Under the pieces are notes generated by a model. That model did no database searches. It was given only the letters and a program-made list of their open reading frames with translations, and was not told the DNA's origin. A stretch of 64,000 bases of DNA, from contig JBIQLG010000002.1 in the NCBI GenBank assembly GCA_044464485.1, positions 1 through 64,000 on the forward strand. Reading direction: 5' to 3'. The stretch's first letter is position 1; every line of letters begins with the position of its first letter. The position numbers and the translations under genes are program-made. Below, piece after piece: positions 51,429-60,352 of this stretch. This DNA is from Terrimesophilobacter sp044464485. GTDB lineage: Bacteria; Actinomycetota; Actinomycetes; Actinomycetales; Microbacteriaceae.

Positions 51429-52393
51429 GCGCTGCTGCGCAGGGCCGCGTCGTCGGAACGGCGTTAGCTGCCGTCGGCGCGGCCGCGCTCGGGGCGTTCG
51501 CGTGGGGCGCACTTGTGGAGCGCAACCGGTTCACGGTGCGCCGTGAGAGCGTTCCCGTCCTGGACCCTGCCGCCCGACCCATCACGGTTCTGCATCTCTC
51601 TGACCTGCACATGGCACCGTGGCAGACCGCTAAGCAGGAGTGGATTCGCGGGCTCGCAGACTACGAGCCGGACCTCATTGTTCTCACCGGCGATTTGCTC
51701 GGCCATGAGCGTGGACTGGAGGGTGTGAAGCGTGCGCTGGAGCCATTCCAGGGAACTGCCGGGGTATTCGTGCACGGATCGAACGATTATTTCGCTCCGA
51801 CACCCAAGAACCCCTTCAGCTATTTGATTTCCAGTTCACGCGAAAAGGGCAAGCCCGTTCGACTCGACACCGATGCGCTGGATGCCTGTCTGGAGTCGCT
51901 CGGGTGGCTCGACCTCAACAACACCGCTCGGGCGATGACCATAAAAGGCTCACGACTCGAGTTCCTTGGTGTCAATGACGCCCACCGTGGCTGGGATCGC
52001 CTGGATCTCATCCCTGGCGCTCTCGACGAGATGCGCGAAAACGTGGGTTGGGCGGACGATCGAAGCGGTCCCCAGCCGGTCACGATCGCCTTGACCCACG
52101 CTCCCTACCAGCGCGTGCTCAACTCGTTTGTGAACCACGGGGCCGATGTCATCTTCGCGGGGCACACGCACGGCGGCCAGGTGCAGGTTCCCGGTTTCGG
52201 TGCGCTCGTCACGAATTGCGACGTGCCGCGCGAGTACGTGAGCGGCCTTCACGTGTGGAATCACGCCTTCAACGCGGCGTATCTTGAGGTTTCTGCGGGC
52301 ATCGGAACTTCCATCTACGCGCCCGTGCGGTTCTCGTGTCCGCCGGAAGCTGTGGTCGTGACACTCACGGGCGACGATTTCAGCTATTCTTGA
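51425..52393 (+). CDS. Calcineurin-like metallophosphoesterase
   Basis: 322 aa. TTG start at 51425 overlapping the PBP stop (TTGA). One N-terminal hydrophobic segment (VGTALAAVGAAALGAFAWGAL). Metal motifs HLSDLHMAP, LTGDLLGHE, GSNDYF (GNHD with His replaced by Asp shift), THAPYQ and GHTHGGQ. This is the YkuE-like group, membrane-linked phosphoesterases of unknown substrate that often accompany a class A PBP gene in actinobacteria. Confidence 0.88.
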   Translation: MSAAAQGRVVGTALAAVGAAALGAFAWGALVERNRFTVRRESVPVLDPAARPITVLHLSDLHMAPWQTAKQEWIRGLADYEPDLIVLTGDLLGHERGLEGVKRALEPFQGTAGVFVHGSNDYFAPTPKNPFSYLISSSREKGKPVRLDTDALDACLESLGWLDLNNTARAMTIKGSRLEFLGVNDAHRGWDRLDLIPGALDEMRENVGWADDRSGPQPVTIALTHAPYQRVLNSFVNHGADVIFAGHTHGGQVQVPGFGALVTNCDVPREYVSGLHVWNHAFNAAYLEVSAGIGTSIYAPVRFSCPPEAVVVTLTGDDFSYS

Positions 52394-52433
52394 TGAGGTT
52401 CGGTTGGGCGTAACGTCCAGTCGGATGCTATTT

Positions 52434-52507
<74 letters not shown>

Positions 52508-52525
52508 CAAAAACCAGTACGGCCG

Positions 52526-53203
52526 TCAGGTGAAGTCGGCGTCCGGCGCAGAATCGTATGCGGTGGGGAGCTGTTCGGCCAGTACCCGCTGGCCGCGGTT
52601 GAACACGCCGCCACTCTCCTTGAGGTAGCACGCGCCGCACAGCGAGATGTACACAACATCGACACCGTCTTCAATCGCGACCTGGTCTCCGTCAAAAATG
52701 TAAACCCCGCCAACCGTCCGCGTGTTGAACACCGCTTTTCTGCCACACCGGCAAATCGTCTTCAATTCCTCGAGCGAGTGAGCAATTTCCAGGAGACGAC
52801 GACTGCCCGGAAACGCGACAGTCTGAAAATCAGTGCGGATGCCGTACGCCAGCACCGGTGTGTCGGTGAGGATGGCAATGCGCAGCAAATCGTCGACCTG
52901 ATTTTCCGTGAGGAACTGGGCTTCGTCCACGAGCAGGCAATTCAGTGGCTTGCCGGTAGCGCGCTCGAGAGCCTGCTTCTTGCGCGCGAAGACATCCCAC
53001 AAGTCGTCATCCGGCGCGATAGTGAAATCGACTGGGCGTCGCACTCCGAGCCGTGACACGATGTCGGAGTCTCCCTTGGTGTCAATGTGCGGTTTGGTCA
53101 GAAGCACCTGCTGCCCGCGTTCCTCATAGTTGTAGGCGGCCTGCAACAGGTTTGTGCTCTTGCCGCTGTTCATTGCGCCGTAACGGAAGTAAAGCTTCGC
53201 CAC
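52526..53203 (-). CDS. tdk: Thymidine kinase
   Basis: 225 aa type II TK. P-loop YGAMNSGKST, the DEAQFL motif with the catalytic Glu, and the zinc site CRCG ... CGACY. Salvages thymidine to dTMP, feeding tmk. GTG start at 53203 shares one base with the stop of the response-regulator gene (TAGTG). It is therefore the distal gene of the sensor operon, an odd partner for a signalling system. Confidence 0.93.
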   Translation of the reverse strand: MAKLYFRYGAMNSGKSTNLLQAAYNYEERGQQVLLTKPHIDTKGDSDIVSRLGVRRPVDFTIAPDDDLWDVFARKKQALERATGKPLNCLLVDEAQFLTENQVDDLLRIAILTDTPVLAYGIRTDFQTVAFPGSRRLLEIAHSLEELKTICRCGRKAVFNTRTVGGVYIFDGDQVAIEDGVDVVYISLCGACYLKESGGVFNRGQRVLAEQLPTAYDSAPDADFT

Positions 53204-53898
53204 TATTCCAGATACCCATCCTCGGCAGCCCGGCGGATCAGGTCTGCTCGCTTGCTGGCCGGTCTGCCCACCTTCGCGTACTTCTCGCGGACACGGCGAA
53301 GGTAAGTTTTTGCCGTTTCGTATTGCACATTCATCTTCTCAGCAACTTCGGCCGTTGTGAGACCCAACACGTAAAATTTCAGCGCATCTTCTTCGCCGCG
53401 GCTGAGTTTCGGGCCCTCGTCGATGACGGCGCCCGAGGGCAGGGGTCGCCAGTTCGTCTCCTCGGTCTGTTCGACGTTCATTCCCATCACGCGACGCGCC
53501 GCGTCCATGACTTCCCGCATGGGAAGCGACTTCGCGAGAAAATCGGATGCCCCCGCGCCCAAGGCGCGTTCGCGGGCCTCCCGGGTGTCGAGGCTGCTGA
53601 GAATAATGACTTTCGCGCCCGCCGCACGGCACGTGCGGACTCGCGCTTCAATCGAGACGGATTCCTTGAGTTGAAAATCGAGAAAGACCAGATCAGTGGG
53701 GAAATTGTCGCTGTGCACCAGTTCCAGCCAGGTCTGCGCGCTCAAGACGACATCAAAGTCGGGAGCGTTTGCCGAGATCCAGCTGACCAGACTGTCGAGC
53801 AGCACCTCGTGGTCATCCAGGAGTGCCAGTCGAACGATGGATCGAACTCGCGGGTGGAATTCACTATCTGCGGCAGCCAGTGTGTCATCGCTGCTCAT
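53203..53898 (-). CDS. NarL/LuxR-type response regulator
   Basis: 231 aa. Receiver domain (~20-140) with phospho-acceptor Asp in LVFLDFQLKES, acidic LLDDHE pocket and Lys in FLAKSLPM. C-terminal GerE helix-turn-helix (~165-225): LSRGEEDALKFYVLGLTTAEVAEKMNVQYETAKTYLRRV. The partner is probably the histidine kinase two genes upstream. It overlaps the sensor-like gene by 14 bp. It may bind the C/G-run sites upstream of the operon. Confidence 0.9.
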   Translation of the reverse strand: MSSDDTLAAADSEFHPRVRSIVRLALLDDHEVLLDSLVSWISANAPDFDVVLSAQTWLELVHSDNFPTDLVFLDFQLKESVSIEARVRTCRAAGAKVIILSSLDTREARERALGAGASDFLAKSLPMREVMDAARRVMGMNVEQTEETNWRPLPSGAVIDEGPKLSRGEEDALKFYVLGLTTAEVAEKMNVQYETAKTYLRRVREKYAKVGRPASKRADLIRRAAEDGYLE

Positions 53899-55036
53899 AG
53901 GAGAACCTTACTGTCAGTTTGTGGTCACGGTATTCGACGTAGACGTCGCTGAAAACAATTCTCATGACGGCGAAATACGGGGCAAACATTTGCACAGGAT
54001 CGTTTCCATCGTCCATCAGGGTCGCAACGAGGTGACCTCTGCTTACGTTTGATTTCCCCGTGACGGTGATCTTGAGACTACCCGCAACCATCGACGGCTC
54101 GTCTTTAATCGCGTTCACGAGGGCTCGCAAAATTGCCCGCTGATCCGCCACCATTGCTGATGCCCTGCCTTCTGCATCCACAACAGAACGGTGCATCAAC
54201 TCGGGAGGAACTCCATCATCACCTGCCACCACCTCGAGCCAGGATCGATCCGCCTCGGCGACCATAAGAGCACGGATGGCCTTCGCGATTTCGCGAGCGC
54301 GCGCACGATCCTCGTCGGTGATGGTTTTCCGGCCGACAATCGAGTTGAAGAACGGGAACACGTCCCGATCAAGGATCGTAACCCGATCCTGCCGAACTGA
54401 TTTCGCTATGCCTCCCGTCAGTTGCGACGTCGAGGTGGCGACGGATCGCGCCGCGTGTCGTTGCCATGCCTCCAGCTCCCTGACGAGACTCCCAGAGTAG
54501 CTGGCCGATGCAAAGGACAGCGCGAGAATCGGCGTCATCCCCACAAGCACGAATGCGACGGCAGGGGCCGACGTTGAGAATGTCGGGACCTCCAGAAGAG
54601 TGAGGAAGCCGACGAAAATGGCTGACATCATTCCGATGCTGGCGAGTTCCCTCGCCGGCCGATACACCCCCATTGCGAGCATCAGGAGGCCGAGTGAAAT
54701 CGGTCCGAAATCATCCTGAATGAGGTTGTTGTGGCCCCACTGACTCGCAACGGAGAGAGCAATGGAACCCAGCGCAAGCAGGTGCACGACGATGTGGGAC
54801 GACGCGGTGAAGGGCGCACGCGAGGGCGAACTCGCCATCCACACGGTCACGGACGCACCCGCGAGCCACACCAAAGCGAGGATCGCGAGAAGCCAGTTGT
54901 TCGTCTGATCAGCGGTTCGCGCGGTCATGGCTATCCCGTAAGCGAGCGCACCGCCCGCCAGAAGAATACTCAGTGTCCTGGCGGGCAGAGTGCCGACCGG
55001 GTCGAGTTGCTGGCGTGTTGCCTCTGCGGGTCTCAT
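53885..55036 (-). CDS. Membrane protein resembling a degenerate sensor kinase
   Basis: 383 aa from the ATG at 55036, which overlaps the kinase stop (ATGA). About seven N-terminal membrane helices (~20-205) are followed by a soluble part. The soluble part retains weak echoes of a HATPase_c domain: an N-box-like AILRALVNAIKDEP, VATLMDDGND in place of VxDxGxG, and a final beta strand. There is no phospho-acceptor His motif and no glycine-rich ATP lid. Probably a non-catalytic partner or regulator of the kinase/regulator pair. I recognise no named family. Confidence 0.7.
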   Translation of the reverse strand: MRPAEATRQQLDPVGTLPARTLSILLAGGALAYGIAMTARTADQTNNWLLAILALVWLAGASVTVWMASSPSRAPFTASSHIVVHLLALGSIALSVASQWGHNNLIQDDFGPISLGLLMLAMGVYRPARELASIGMMSAIFVGFLTLLEVPTFSTSAPAVAFVLVGMTPILALSFASASYSGSLVRELEAWQRHAARSVATSTSQLTGGIAKSVRQDRVTILDRDVFPFFNSIVGRKTITDEDRARAREIAKAIRALMVAEADRSWLEVVAGDDGVPPELMHRSVVDAEGRASAMVADQRAILRALVNAIKDEPSMVAGSLKITVTGKSNVSRGHLVATLMDDGNDPVQMFAPYFAVMRIVFSDVYVEYRDHKLTVRFSYEQR

Positions 55037-56253
55037 GAGCCACTCGCCCGGTCTGCCATCGACGCACCGGAGGAAACGGGGACGCTGATCATGATGGATG
55101 TCCCCCGGCCCGGCGCTGACCAGACGTTGACGGCGCCGCCGACGAGTTCGATCCGCTTTCGAACGGAAGCACGCAGCCCCAGTCGATCCGCGCCCGTTGT
55201 CGCTTCGTCGAATCCGCACCCCTCGTCCACCACCATGACGGAGACGGCAGCCTCGGAACGATAGACCGCCACCTCCGCCTGCCGAACTCCCGAGTGCTTG
55301 AGAACGTTCACGAGGCACTGCTTGACCGCCAGACCGAGGGCAACAGATTTTTCCCGGTCGAGGCGTCCGACCGCGGCGAGGTCACCCGTGGTGGTGACGT
55401 CGACGCCCAGCAGTCGTGCCTCCTGAATCGCGACGGCGAGCCCGCTCTTCTGCCAGCCCGTACGAGCGTGTTCAGCCTCGACATCCGACTGAACGGTCAG
55501 CCATTCCTCGCCCGCAAGCAGATCGACATCTTCTCGGATGCTTTTTCGCAACGCTGGATCCAGTGTGTCGACCTGAGAATCCGCTACGGCCGCGAGGTGG
55601 CTCAGCACCGTGTCGTGCATGAGGGCCGCGGCGCGCACTTCGATGGTGTACCGAAGCGAGGCGGCGCGCTCCGCGTGCGCGGCGCGTTCCAGTCGGGGCA
55701 CGATCCAGCGATAGCGCGAATCCTTGATGCTGATGAGCGGAATCAGGGCCGCAGTGATCAGCAGCACCAACAATGAGGAGCTGTCAAAGTTCGGCGGATG
55801 TCCGGTCTCCACGAGCGCGAGTCCCACCGCAAGTTCCGCCACGACGTAGCCCACGAGAGTGGCCGCAAGGCCCGTGATGGGGCCCAGGACAAGACCACCG
55901 ACCATGATGAGTGCGACTTTCACAGCAAGAAACGTAAAACCATCGGAATTGCTCACCGGAATCGATTGGCTGAGCATGGTGTGTGCGTATAGATACACCG
56001 AGATCCCGCCGACTACCAGGTACGAAATGATCCACAGCATCGGGCGCAGCTTGGGCATCACGAGCAACAGGCCCACGGGCGGCAGCAGCGCTACGGATGC
56101 CGGCCACAGCATCGCCGTCGGCCGCGCGCTCTGGAACACGAGCGCCATCAGAATGGTGATGGTGAGCAATGTGAAGGCGATCGTGTGCTGCGCCGACTCG
56201 AAGGAACGTCGAACGGCGCGTGGAGCTAGCTGTGCGGGTAAGCCGAGTGACAC
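55033..56253 (-). CDS. Sensor histidine kinase (NarX/DesK-like)
   Basis: 406 aa. Five to six membrane helices (~20-180), then the dimerisation helix with the phospho-acceptor His in AALMHDTVLSHLAA and HATPase_c with N-box QCLVNVLKHSG, G1 VVDEGCGFD, G2-like LGLRASVRKRIELVGG and GRGTSIMI. No extracellular sensor domain of note, so it likely senses within the membrane, such as envelope stress. First gene of kinase / sensor-like protein / regulator / tdk. Confidence 0.9.
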   Translation of the reverse strand: MSLGLPAQLAPRAVRRSFESAQHTIAFTLLTITILMALVFQSARPTAMLWPASVALLPPVGLLLVMPKLRPMLWIISYLVVGGISVYLYAHTMLSQSIPVSNSDGFTFLAVKVALIMVGGLVLGPITGLAATLVGYVVAELAVGLALVETGHPPNFDSSSLLVLLITAALIPLISIKDSRYRWIVPRLERAAHAERAASLRYTIEVRAAALMHDTVLSHLAAVADSQVDTLDPALRKSIREDVDLLAGEEWLTVQSDVEAEHARTGWQKSGLAVAIQEARLLGVDVTTTGDLAAVGRLDREKSVALGLAVKQCLVNVLKHSGVRQAEVAVYRSEAAVSVMVVDEGCGFDEATTGADRLGLRASVRKRIELVGGAVNVWSAPGRGTSIMISVPVSSGASMADRASGS

Positions 56254-56396
56254 TGAATTGTCCCGTCAGACGACTATTGCGTCGTCGATTGGAATACCGA
56301 GTATATTACTTTCGAACCAATCAGACGTACCCCAGTTGTGGCCACGGAAGCGGCAAAACGCCCATTAAATCGTTGCGTTTGTCCCCCTAACTGGGG
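56254..56396. promoter_or_regulatory. Upstream region of the sensor-kinase operon
   Basis: 143 bp. On the operon strand: CCCC-AGTTAG-GGGG (56383-56396), a second AACTGGGGT (56330-56338), and -10-like TAATAT (56301-56306) about 50 bp before the ATG. The CCCC-N6-GGGG palindrome and the repeat of AACTGGGG are candidate sites for the operon's own NarL-type regulator. Confidence 0.45.
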
Positions 56397-57881
56397 CTAA
56401 TGACGCGCACCAATTTCCAACGTCTTCGCCGTTGTGTCGAGCGTCTTCTGCGCGAGCGCCGCCGACTCCGCGAGCGACTTTCCGTAACTCGGTACCATCG
56501 CTCGCAGGTGCGGCGCCCAGGTGGACATCCGTTCGCCGAAGCACCGCTCCAGAACGTTCAGCATGATCGGCACCGCCGTGGATGCTCCGGGGGAAGCGCC
56601 GAGCAGCCCGGCGATCGTGCCATCCGCTCCTGTGACAACTTCGGTTCCAAACTGAAGAACCCCGCCCTTCTTGGCGTCCTTCTTGATCACCTGAACTCGC
56701 TGGCCCGCTGTGATGAGGCGCCAGTCGTCACGACGGGCTTCCGGCATGAACTCGCGCAGGGCGCGGAATTTGGCGCGCTTGCTGGCGAGCAGCTGAGTCA
56801 CCAGATACCAGGAGAGATCAAGGTTGTCTTTGAACACCGCAAGCAGCGGAATGATATTTCCCAACCGGATGGAGAGGAACAGGTCGAGCCAGGAGCCCGA
56901 TTTCAGAAATTTCGGCGTGAACCCCGCGTAAGGCCCGAACATGAGACTCTTCGATCCGCCAACAAAGCGCGTGTCCAGGTGCGGTACCGACATGGGCGGT
57001 GCCCCGACAGAAGCTTTGCCGTACGCTTTCGCCCAGTGTCGCGCCACGACTTCCTGATTGTCGGTGCGCAGAAATTGTCCGCTGACGGGAAATCCGCCGT
57101 AGCCGCGCGCTTCACGGATGCCTGACTTCTGCAAAAGTTTCAGGGCACCGCCACCTGCGCCCACAAAAACGAACTTCGCGCGCACGCGAGACACCGCTTT
57201 GCCAATCGCGCGGCGCCGGCGGATCACCCACACGCCATCTTTGCCGCGGGAGAGTCCGGTGACCTTCTCATCGGTACTCAACACCGCGCCATTGGCCACC
57301 AGGTACTCGGCCAGATCCTTCGTGAGTGCACCGAAGTCCACATCCGTGCCGGACATCATGCGCGTGGCGGCAAAACGTTCTGTGCGCGAGCGCCCGACGA
57401 CAAGCGCGGGCGACCACGAATAGATCACGGCCGGATCCTCGCTGTACTCCATTCCGGCAAACAGCGGATGCTCCTTGAGCGCCTCCCAGCGCCGCTTCAA
57501 GAACTCCACATTGTCGTCGCCCCATACAAAACTCATGTGCGGCACCTGATTGATGAAGTTTTGGGGTTGTGGCAACAGGTCTTTCTTGACGAGATACGAC
57601 CAAAACTGCCGAGACACCTGAAACTGCTCATTGATGTTCACGGCACTGGAGATATCGACAGTGCCGTCGGGAAGCTCCTTCGTGTAGTTCAGTTCGCAGA
57701 GTGCCGAGTGTCCCGTGCCCGCGTTGTTCCACGGATTGGAGCTTTCGAGGGCAATCTCCGGCAAAGCCTCGTACAGGTGGATGCTCCAGTCGGGTTCCAC
57801 CTGCTTGAGAATCGCTCCGAGGGTGACGCTCATGATGCCGCCGCCAATGAGCACGACGTCGATTGGCTTCGCTGAATTCAC
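56397..57881 (-). CDS. mqo: Malate:quinone oxidoreductase
   Basis: 494 aa FAD-dependent peripheral membrane enzyme that oxidises malate to oxaloacetate and passes electrons to the quinone pool. N-terminal VVLIGGGIMSVTLGAIL (FAD), SSNPWNNAGTGHSALCELNYTKE, VPHMSFVWGDDNVEFLKRR and C-terminal LLGASPGASTAVPIML, all MQO signatures. GTG start with no ribosome site; TAAACT ends 6 nt upstream, suggesting leaderless translation. Monocistronic. Confidence 0.96.
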   Translation of the reverse strand: MNSAKPIDVVLIGGGIMSVTLGAILKQVEPDWSIHLYEALPEIALESSNPWNNAGTGHSALCELNYTKELPDGTVDISSAVNINEQFQVSRQFWSYLVKKDLLPQPQNFINQVPHMSFVWGDDNVEFLKRRWEALKEHPLFAGMEYSEDPAVIYSWSPALVVGRSRTERFAATRMMSGTDVDFGALTKDLAEYLVANGAVLSTDEKVTGLSRGKDGVWVIRRRRAIGKAVSRVRAKFVFVGAGGGALKLLQKSGIREARGYGGFPVSGQFLRTDNQEVVARHWAKAYGKASVGAPPMSVPHLDTRFVGGSKSLMFGPYAGFTPKFLKSGSWLDLFLSIRLGNIIPLLAVFKDNLDLSWYLVTQLLASKRAKFRALREFMPEARRDDWRLITAGQRVQVIKKDAKKGGVLQFGTEVVTGADGTIAGLLGASPGASTAVPIMLNVLERCFGERMSTWAPHLRAMVPSYGKSLAESAALAQKTLDTTAKTLEIGARH

Positions 57882-57887
57882 ACGACC

Positions 57888-57893
57888 AGTTTA
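57888..57893 (-). promoter_or_regulatory. Putative -10 for leaderless mqo transcript
   Basis: TAAACT on the minus strand fits TANNNT and ends 6 nt before the GTG start of mqo. No Shine-Dalgarno is present, so transcription probably begins at the start codon. Confidence 0.45.
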
Positions 57894-57985
57894 CTGCGCA
57901 TCGCGTCGCGACCCTCCCGAACGCATTCGTGCGCATTCCGCACGATGATCCGCATCCGCGACCGGAACGTGCATGACCGGTTGCG

Positions 57986-59038
57986 TCAGGGCAGCGCTGC
58001 GGCGACAAGCTCGGCGATTTGCACCGCATTCAGCGCTGCGCCCTTGCGAAGGTTGTCGTTGGCAATGAACAGGGCGAGCCCTTTTCCGTCTGGTACACCC
58101 TCATCCTGCCGGATGCGACCAACGTAACTGGGGTCGGTTCCCGCGGCCTGCAGCGGCGTGGGGATGTCCTCCAGCAGCACGCCGGGAGCGTTCGCGAGCA
58201 ATTGCCGCGCACGCTCTGGCGAGAGCGGCCGATCAAATTCGGCATTGATGGACAGTGAGTGGCCCGTGAACACCGGGACTCGCACGCAGGTCCCGCTGAC
58301 CAGCAAATCGGGCAGTTCGAGGATTTTGCGGCTCTCGTTGCGCAGCTTCTGCTCCTCGTCCGTTTCGTCGCTGCCATCGTCCACGAGGTTCCCGGCAAAC
58401 GGGACGACGTCGAAAGCGATGGTTCGCGCGAAAACTGTGGGGTCGGGGAAGTTCACGGCAGCACCGGAGAGAACGAGGTCCGCCGGGTTCTCCGCGAGCG
58501 CAGCTCTGGACTGGGCCAGCAATTCTTCGCTGCCCACGATTCCCGCACCCGACACGGCCTGATAGGTGCTCACGATGAGGCGACGTAGCCCCGCCTCGGC
58601 GTCGAGGACCTTCAGCACCGGCATCGCTGCCATCGTCGTGCAGTTCGGGTTGGCGATGATCCCTTTACGCGCCCCGTCGATCGCGTGGGGATTGACTTCG
58701 CTCACGATGAGCGGGACATCCGGATCCATCCGCCATCCGGAGGAATTGTCGATGACGGTCGCCCCGGCAGACGCAAAGCGGGGTGCGTGGTCTTTCGACG
58801 TCGAAGACCCGGCAGAAAAAATGGCGATATCAAGTCCGTTGGGGTCAGCGGTCGCGGCATCTTCCACAACAATGTCCTCGCCCTTCCACGGCAGAACCGT
58901 TCCTGCAGATCGCGCGGAAGCGAAGAAACGGATAGTTCCGACGGGAAAGTTGCGCTCGGCGAGAAGCGACCGCACCACTGCGCCCACTTGACCGGTGGCC
59001 CCGACGACACCGATGTTCACACCGCGTGTGGTCTCCAT
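57986..59038 (-). CDS. asd: Aspartate-semialdehyde dehydrogenase
   Basis: 350 aa from the ATG at 59038, 2 bp after the lysC stop; an upstream TTG is less likely. NADP-binding VGVVGATGQVGAVV, the catalytic Cys in IIANPNCTTMA, STYQAVSGAG and the His/Arg substrate site CVRVPVFTGHSLSINAEF. Reduces aspartyl phosphate to the semialdehyde, the branch precursor for diaminopimelate/lysine, threonine and methionine. lysC-asd is the classic actinobacterial pair. Confidence 0.96.
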   Translation of the reverse strand: METTRGVNIGVVGATGQVGAVVRSLLAERNFPVGTIRFFASARSAGTVLPWKGEDIVVEDAATADPNGLDIAIFSAGSSTSKDHAPRFASAGATVIDNSSGWRMDPDVPLIVSEVNPHAIDGARKGIIANPNCTTMAAMPVLKVLDAEAGLRRLIVSTYQAVSGAGIVGSEELLAQSRAALAENPADLVLSGAAVNFPDPTVFARTIAFDVVPFAGNLVDDGSDETDEEQKLRNESRKILELPDLLVSGTCVRVPVFTGHSLSINAEFDRPLSPERARQLLANAPGVLLEDIPTPLQAAGTDPSYVGRIRQDEGVPDGKGLALFIANDNLRKGAALNAVQIAELVAAALP

Positions 59039-59040
59039 GG

Positions 59041-59559
59041 TCAACGCCCCGTTCCCGCGTGGACGACCGCAACCTCGTCGCCGTCGAGCTCGAACGCCGT
59101 GTGCACCGCGCGCACGGCGTCTTCGACCGTGTCGGCACGAGTGACGACCGAAATGCGGATCTCGCTCGTGGAAATCATTTCAATGTTGACTCCGGCATCG
59201 AAGAGGGCAGTGAAGAGCTTCGCCGAAATTCCGGGACTGGTACGCATTCCCGCCCCGACAAGCGCGAGCTTCGCGATTTGGTCATCGTACTGGAGGCTCT
59301 CAAACCCGACGGAGTCCTTCTCCGCGAGAAGTGCCTGCATGACGCGCGCCCCATCGGCCATCGGCAACGTGAAGGAAATGTCGGTCAAGCCGGTTTCCAC
59401 CGCGGACACGTTCTGCACGATCATGTCGATGTTCGCCTCCGTGGTTGCCACGATGGTGAAGATCTCCGCCGCCTTGCCCGGAACGTCCGGCACGCCGACC
59501 ACGGTAATTTTTGCTTCACCAAGGTCTACGGCAATACCCGCGATCAGTGCCTCTTCCAT
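59041..59559 (-). CDS. lysC: Aspartokinase beta chain (internal in-frame start)
   Basis: In-frame ATG at 59559 (MEEALIAGIAVDLG) is preceded by GGAGGGAG about 6 nt upstream, a far better ribosome site than most gene starts here. Translation from it gives 172 aa, essentially both ACT domains. This matches the known separately translated regulatory beta subunit of Corynebacterium/Bacillus aspartokinases (alpha2-beta2). Expression here is inferred. Confidence 0.7.
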   Translation of the reverse strand: MEEALIAGIAVDLGEAKITVVGVPDVPGKAAEIFTIVATTEANIDMIVQNVSAVETGLTDISFTLPMADGARVMQALLAEKDSVGFESLQYDDQIAKLALVGAGMRTSPGISAKLFTALFDAGVNIEMISTSEIRISVVTRADTVEDAVRAVHTAFELDGDEVAVVHAGTGR

Positions 59560-60306
59560 GGCTTCTCCCTCCACCGGGTTGACGACAAGCGTTCCCTCAT
59601 TGTTGTTGAACGACGATCGCACATGGATGGTCACCCCGTGGCGTCGCGAATACTCCACCGCACGCAAATACAGCACTTTTGCACCGGCGGCAGCGAGCTC
59701 CAGCATTTCTTCGCTCGTGACCCGGTCGAGCTTTCGAGCGGTGGGCACGATGCGCGGATCGGCGGTGAAAACACCATCGACGTCGGTGAAAATTTCGCAC
59801 ACCTCGGCTCCCAGTGCCGCAGCGAGAGCCACCGCCGTCGTGTCGGAGCCGCCTCGACCGAGCGTCGTTATGTCACCTGTTCCGCGATTGAACCCCTGAA
59901 AACCCGCAACGATCGCGATTGCCCCTGCGTCGAGCGCTTCACGGATGCGCGTGGGGTTCACTTCCACAATGCGCGCACTGCCGTGGCGGGCATCCGTCGC
60001 CATGCCTGCCTGGCTGCCGGTGTACGAGCGCGCCTCGAAGCCCATCGATTTGATGGCCATGGCCAACAGCGCCATCGAGATCCGTTCGCCCGCCGTCAGG
60101 AGCATGTCCAATTCGCGGCCAGAGGGCAAGGGCGCAACTTCCGTCGCGAGATCGACAAGTTCATCCGTCATGTCGCCCATGGCGGAGACCACGACGACAA
60201 CTTCGTTGCCCGCCTTGCGGGATTCGACGATGCGCTTGGCCACCCTCTTGATGCTGACCGCGTCTGACACGGATGAGCCGCCGTATTTCTGCACGATGAG
60301 GCTCAT
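59041..60306 (-). CDS. lysC: Aspartokinase, alpha chain
   Basis: 421 aa. Begins MSLIVQKYGGSSVSD (kinase KYGG motif), with DVDGVFTADPRIVP and the C-terminal pair of ACT domains (~260-410) that bind lysine/threonine for feedback control. Phosphorylates aspartate, the first step of the aspartate family. The length equals Corynebacterium LysC-alpha (421 aa). The same gene appears to contain the overlapping beta chain. Operon lysC-asd. Confidence 0.96.
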   Translation of the reverse strand: MSLIVQKYGGSSVSDAVSIKRVAKRIVESRKAGNEVVVVVSAMGDMTDELVDLATEVAPLPSGRELDMLLTAGERISMALLAMAIKSMGFEARSYTGSQAGMATDARHGSARIVEVNPTRIREALDAGAIAIVAGFQGFNRGTGDITTLGRGGSDTTAVALAAALGAEVCEIFTDVDGVFTADPRIVPTARKLDRVTSEEMLELAAAGAKVLYLRAVEYSRRHGVTIHVRSSFNNNEGTLVVNPVEGEAMEEALIAGIAVDLGEAKITVVGVPDVPGKAAEIFTIVATTEANIDMIVQNVSAVETGLTDISFTLPMADGARVMQALLAEKDSVGFESLQYDDQIAKLALVGAGMRTSPGISAKLFTALFDAGVNIEMISTSEIRISVVTRADTVEDAVRAVHTAFELDGDEVAVVHAGTGR

Positions 60307-60352
60307 GGATCTCCCGGGTGAATCAGTGTCGGAGTAAGAATTCTATCGTTCG

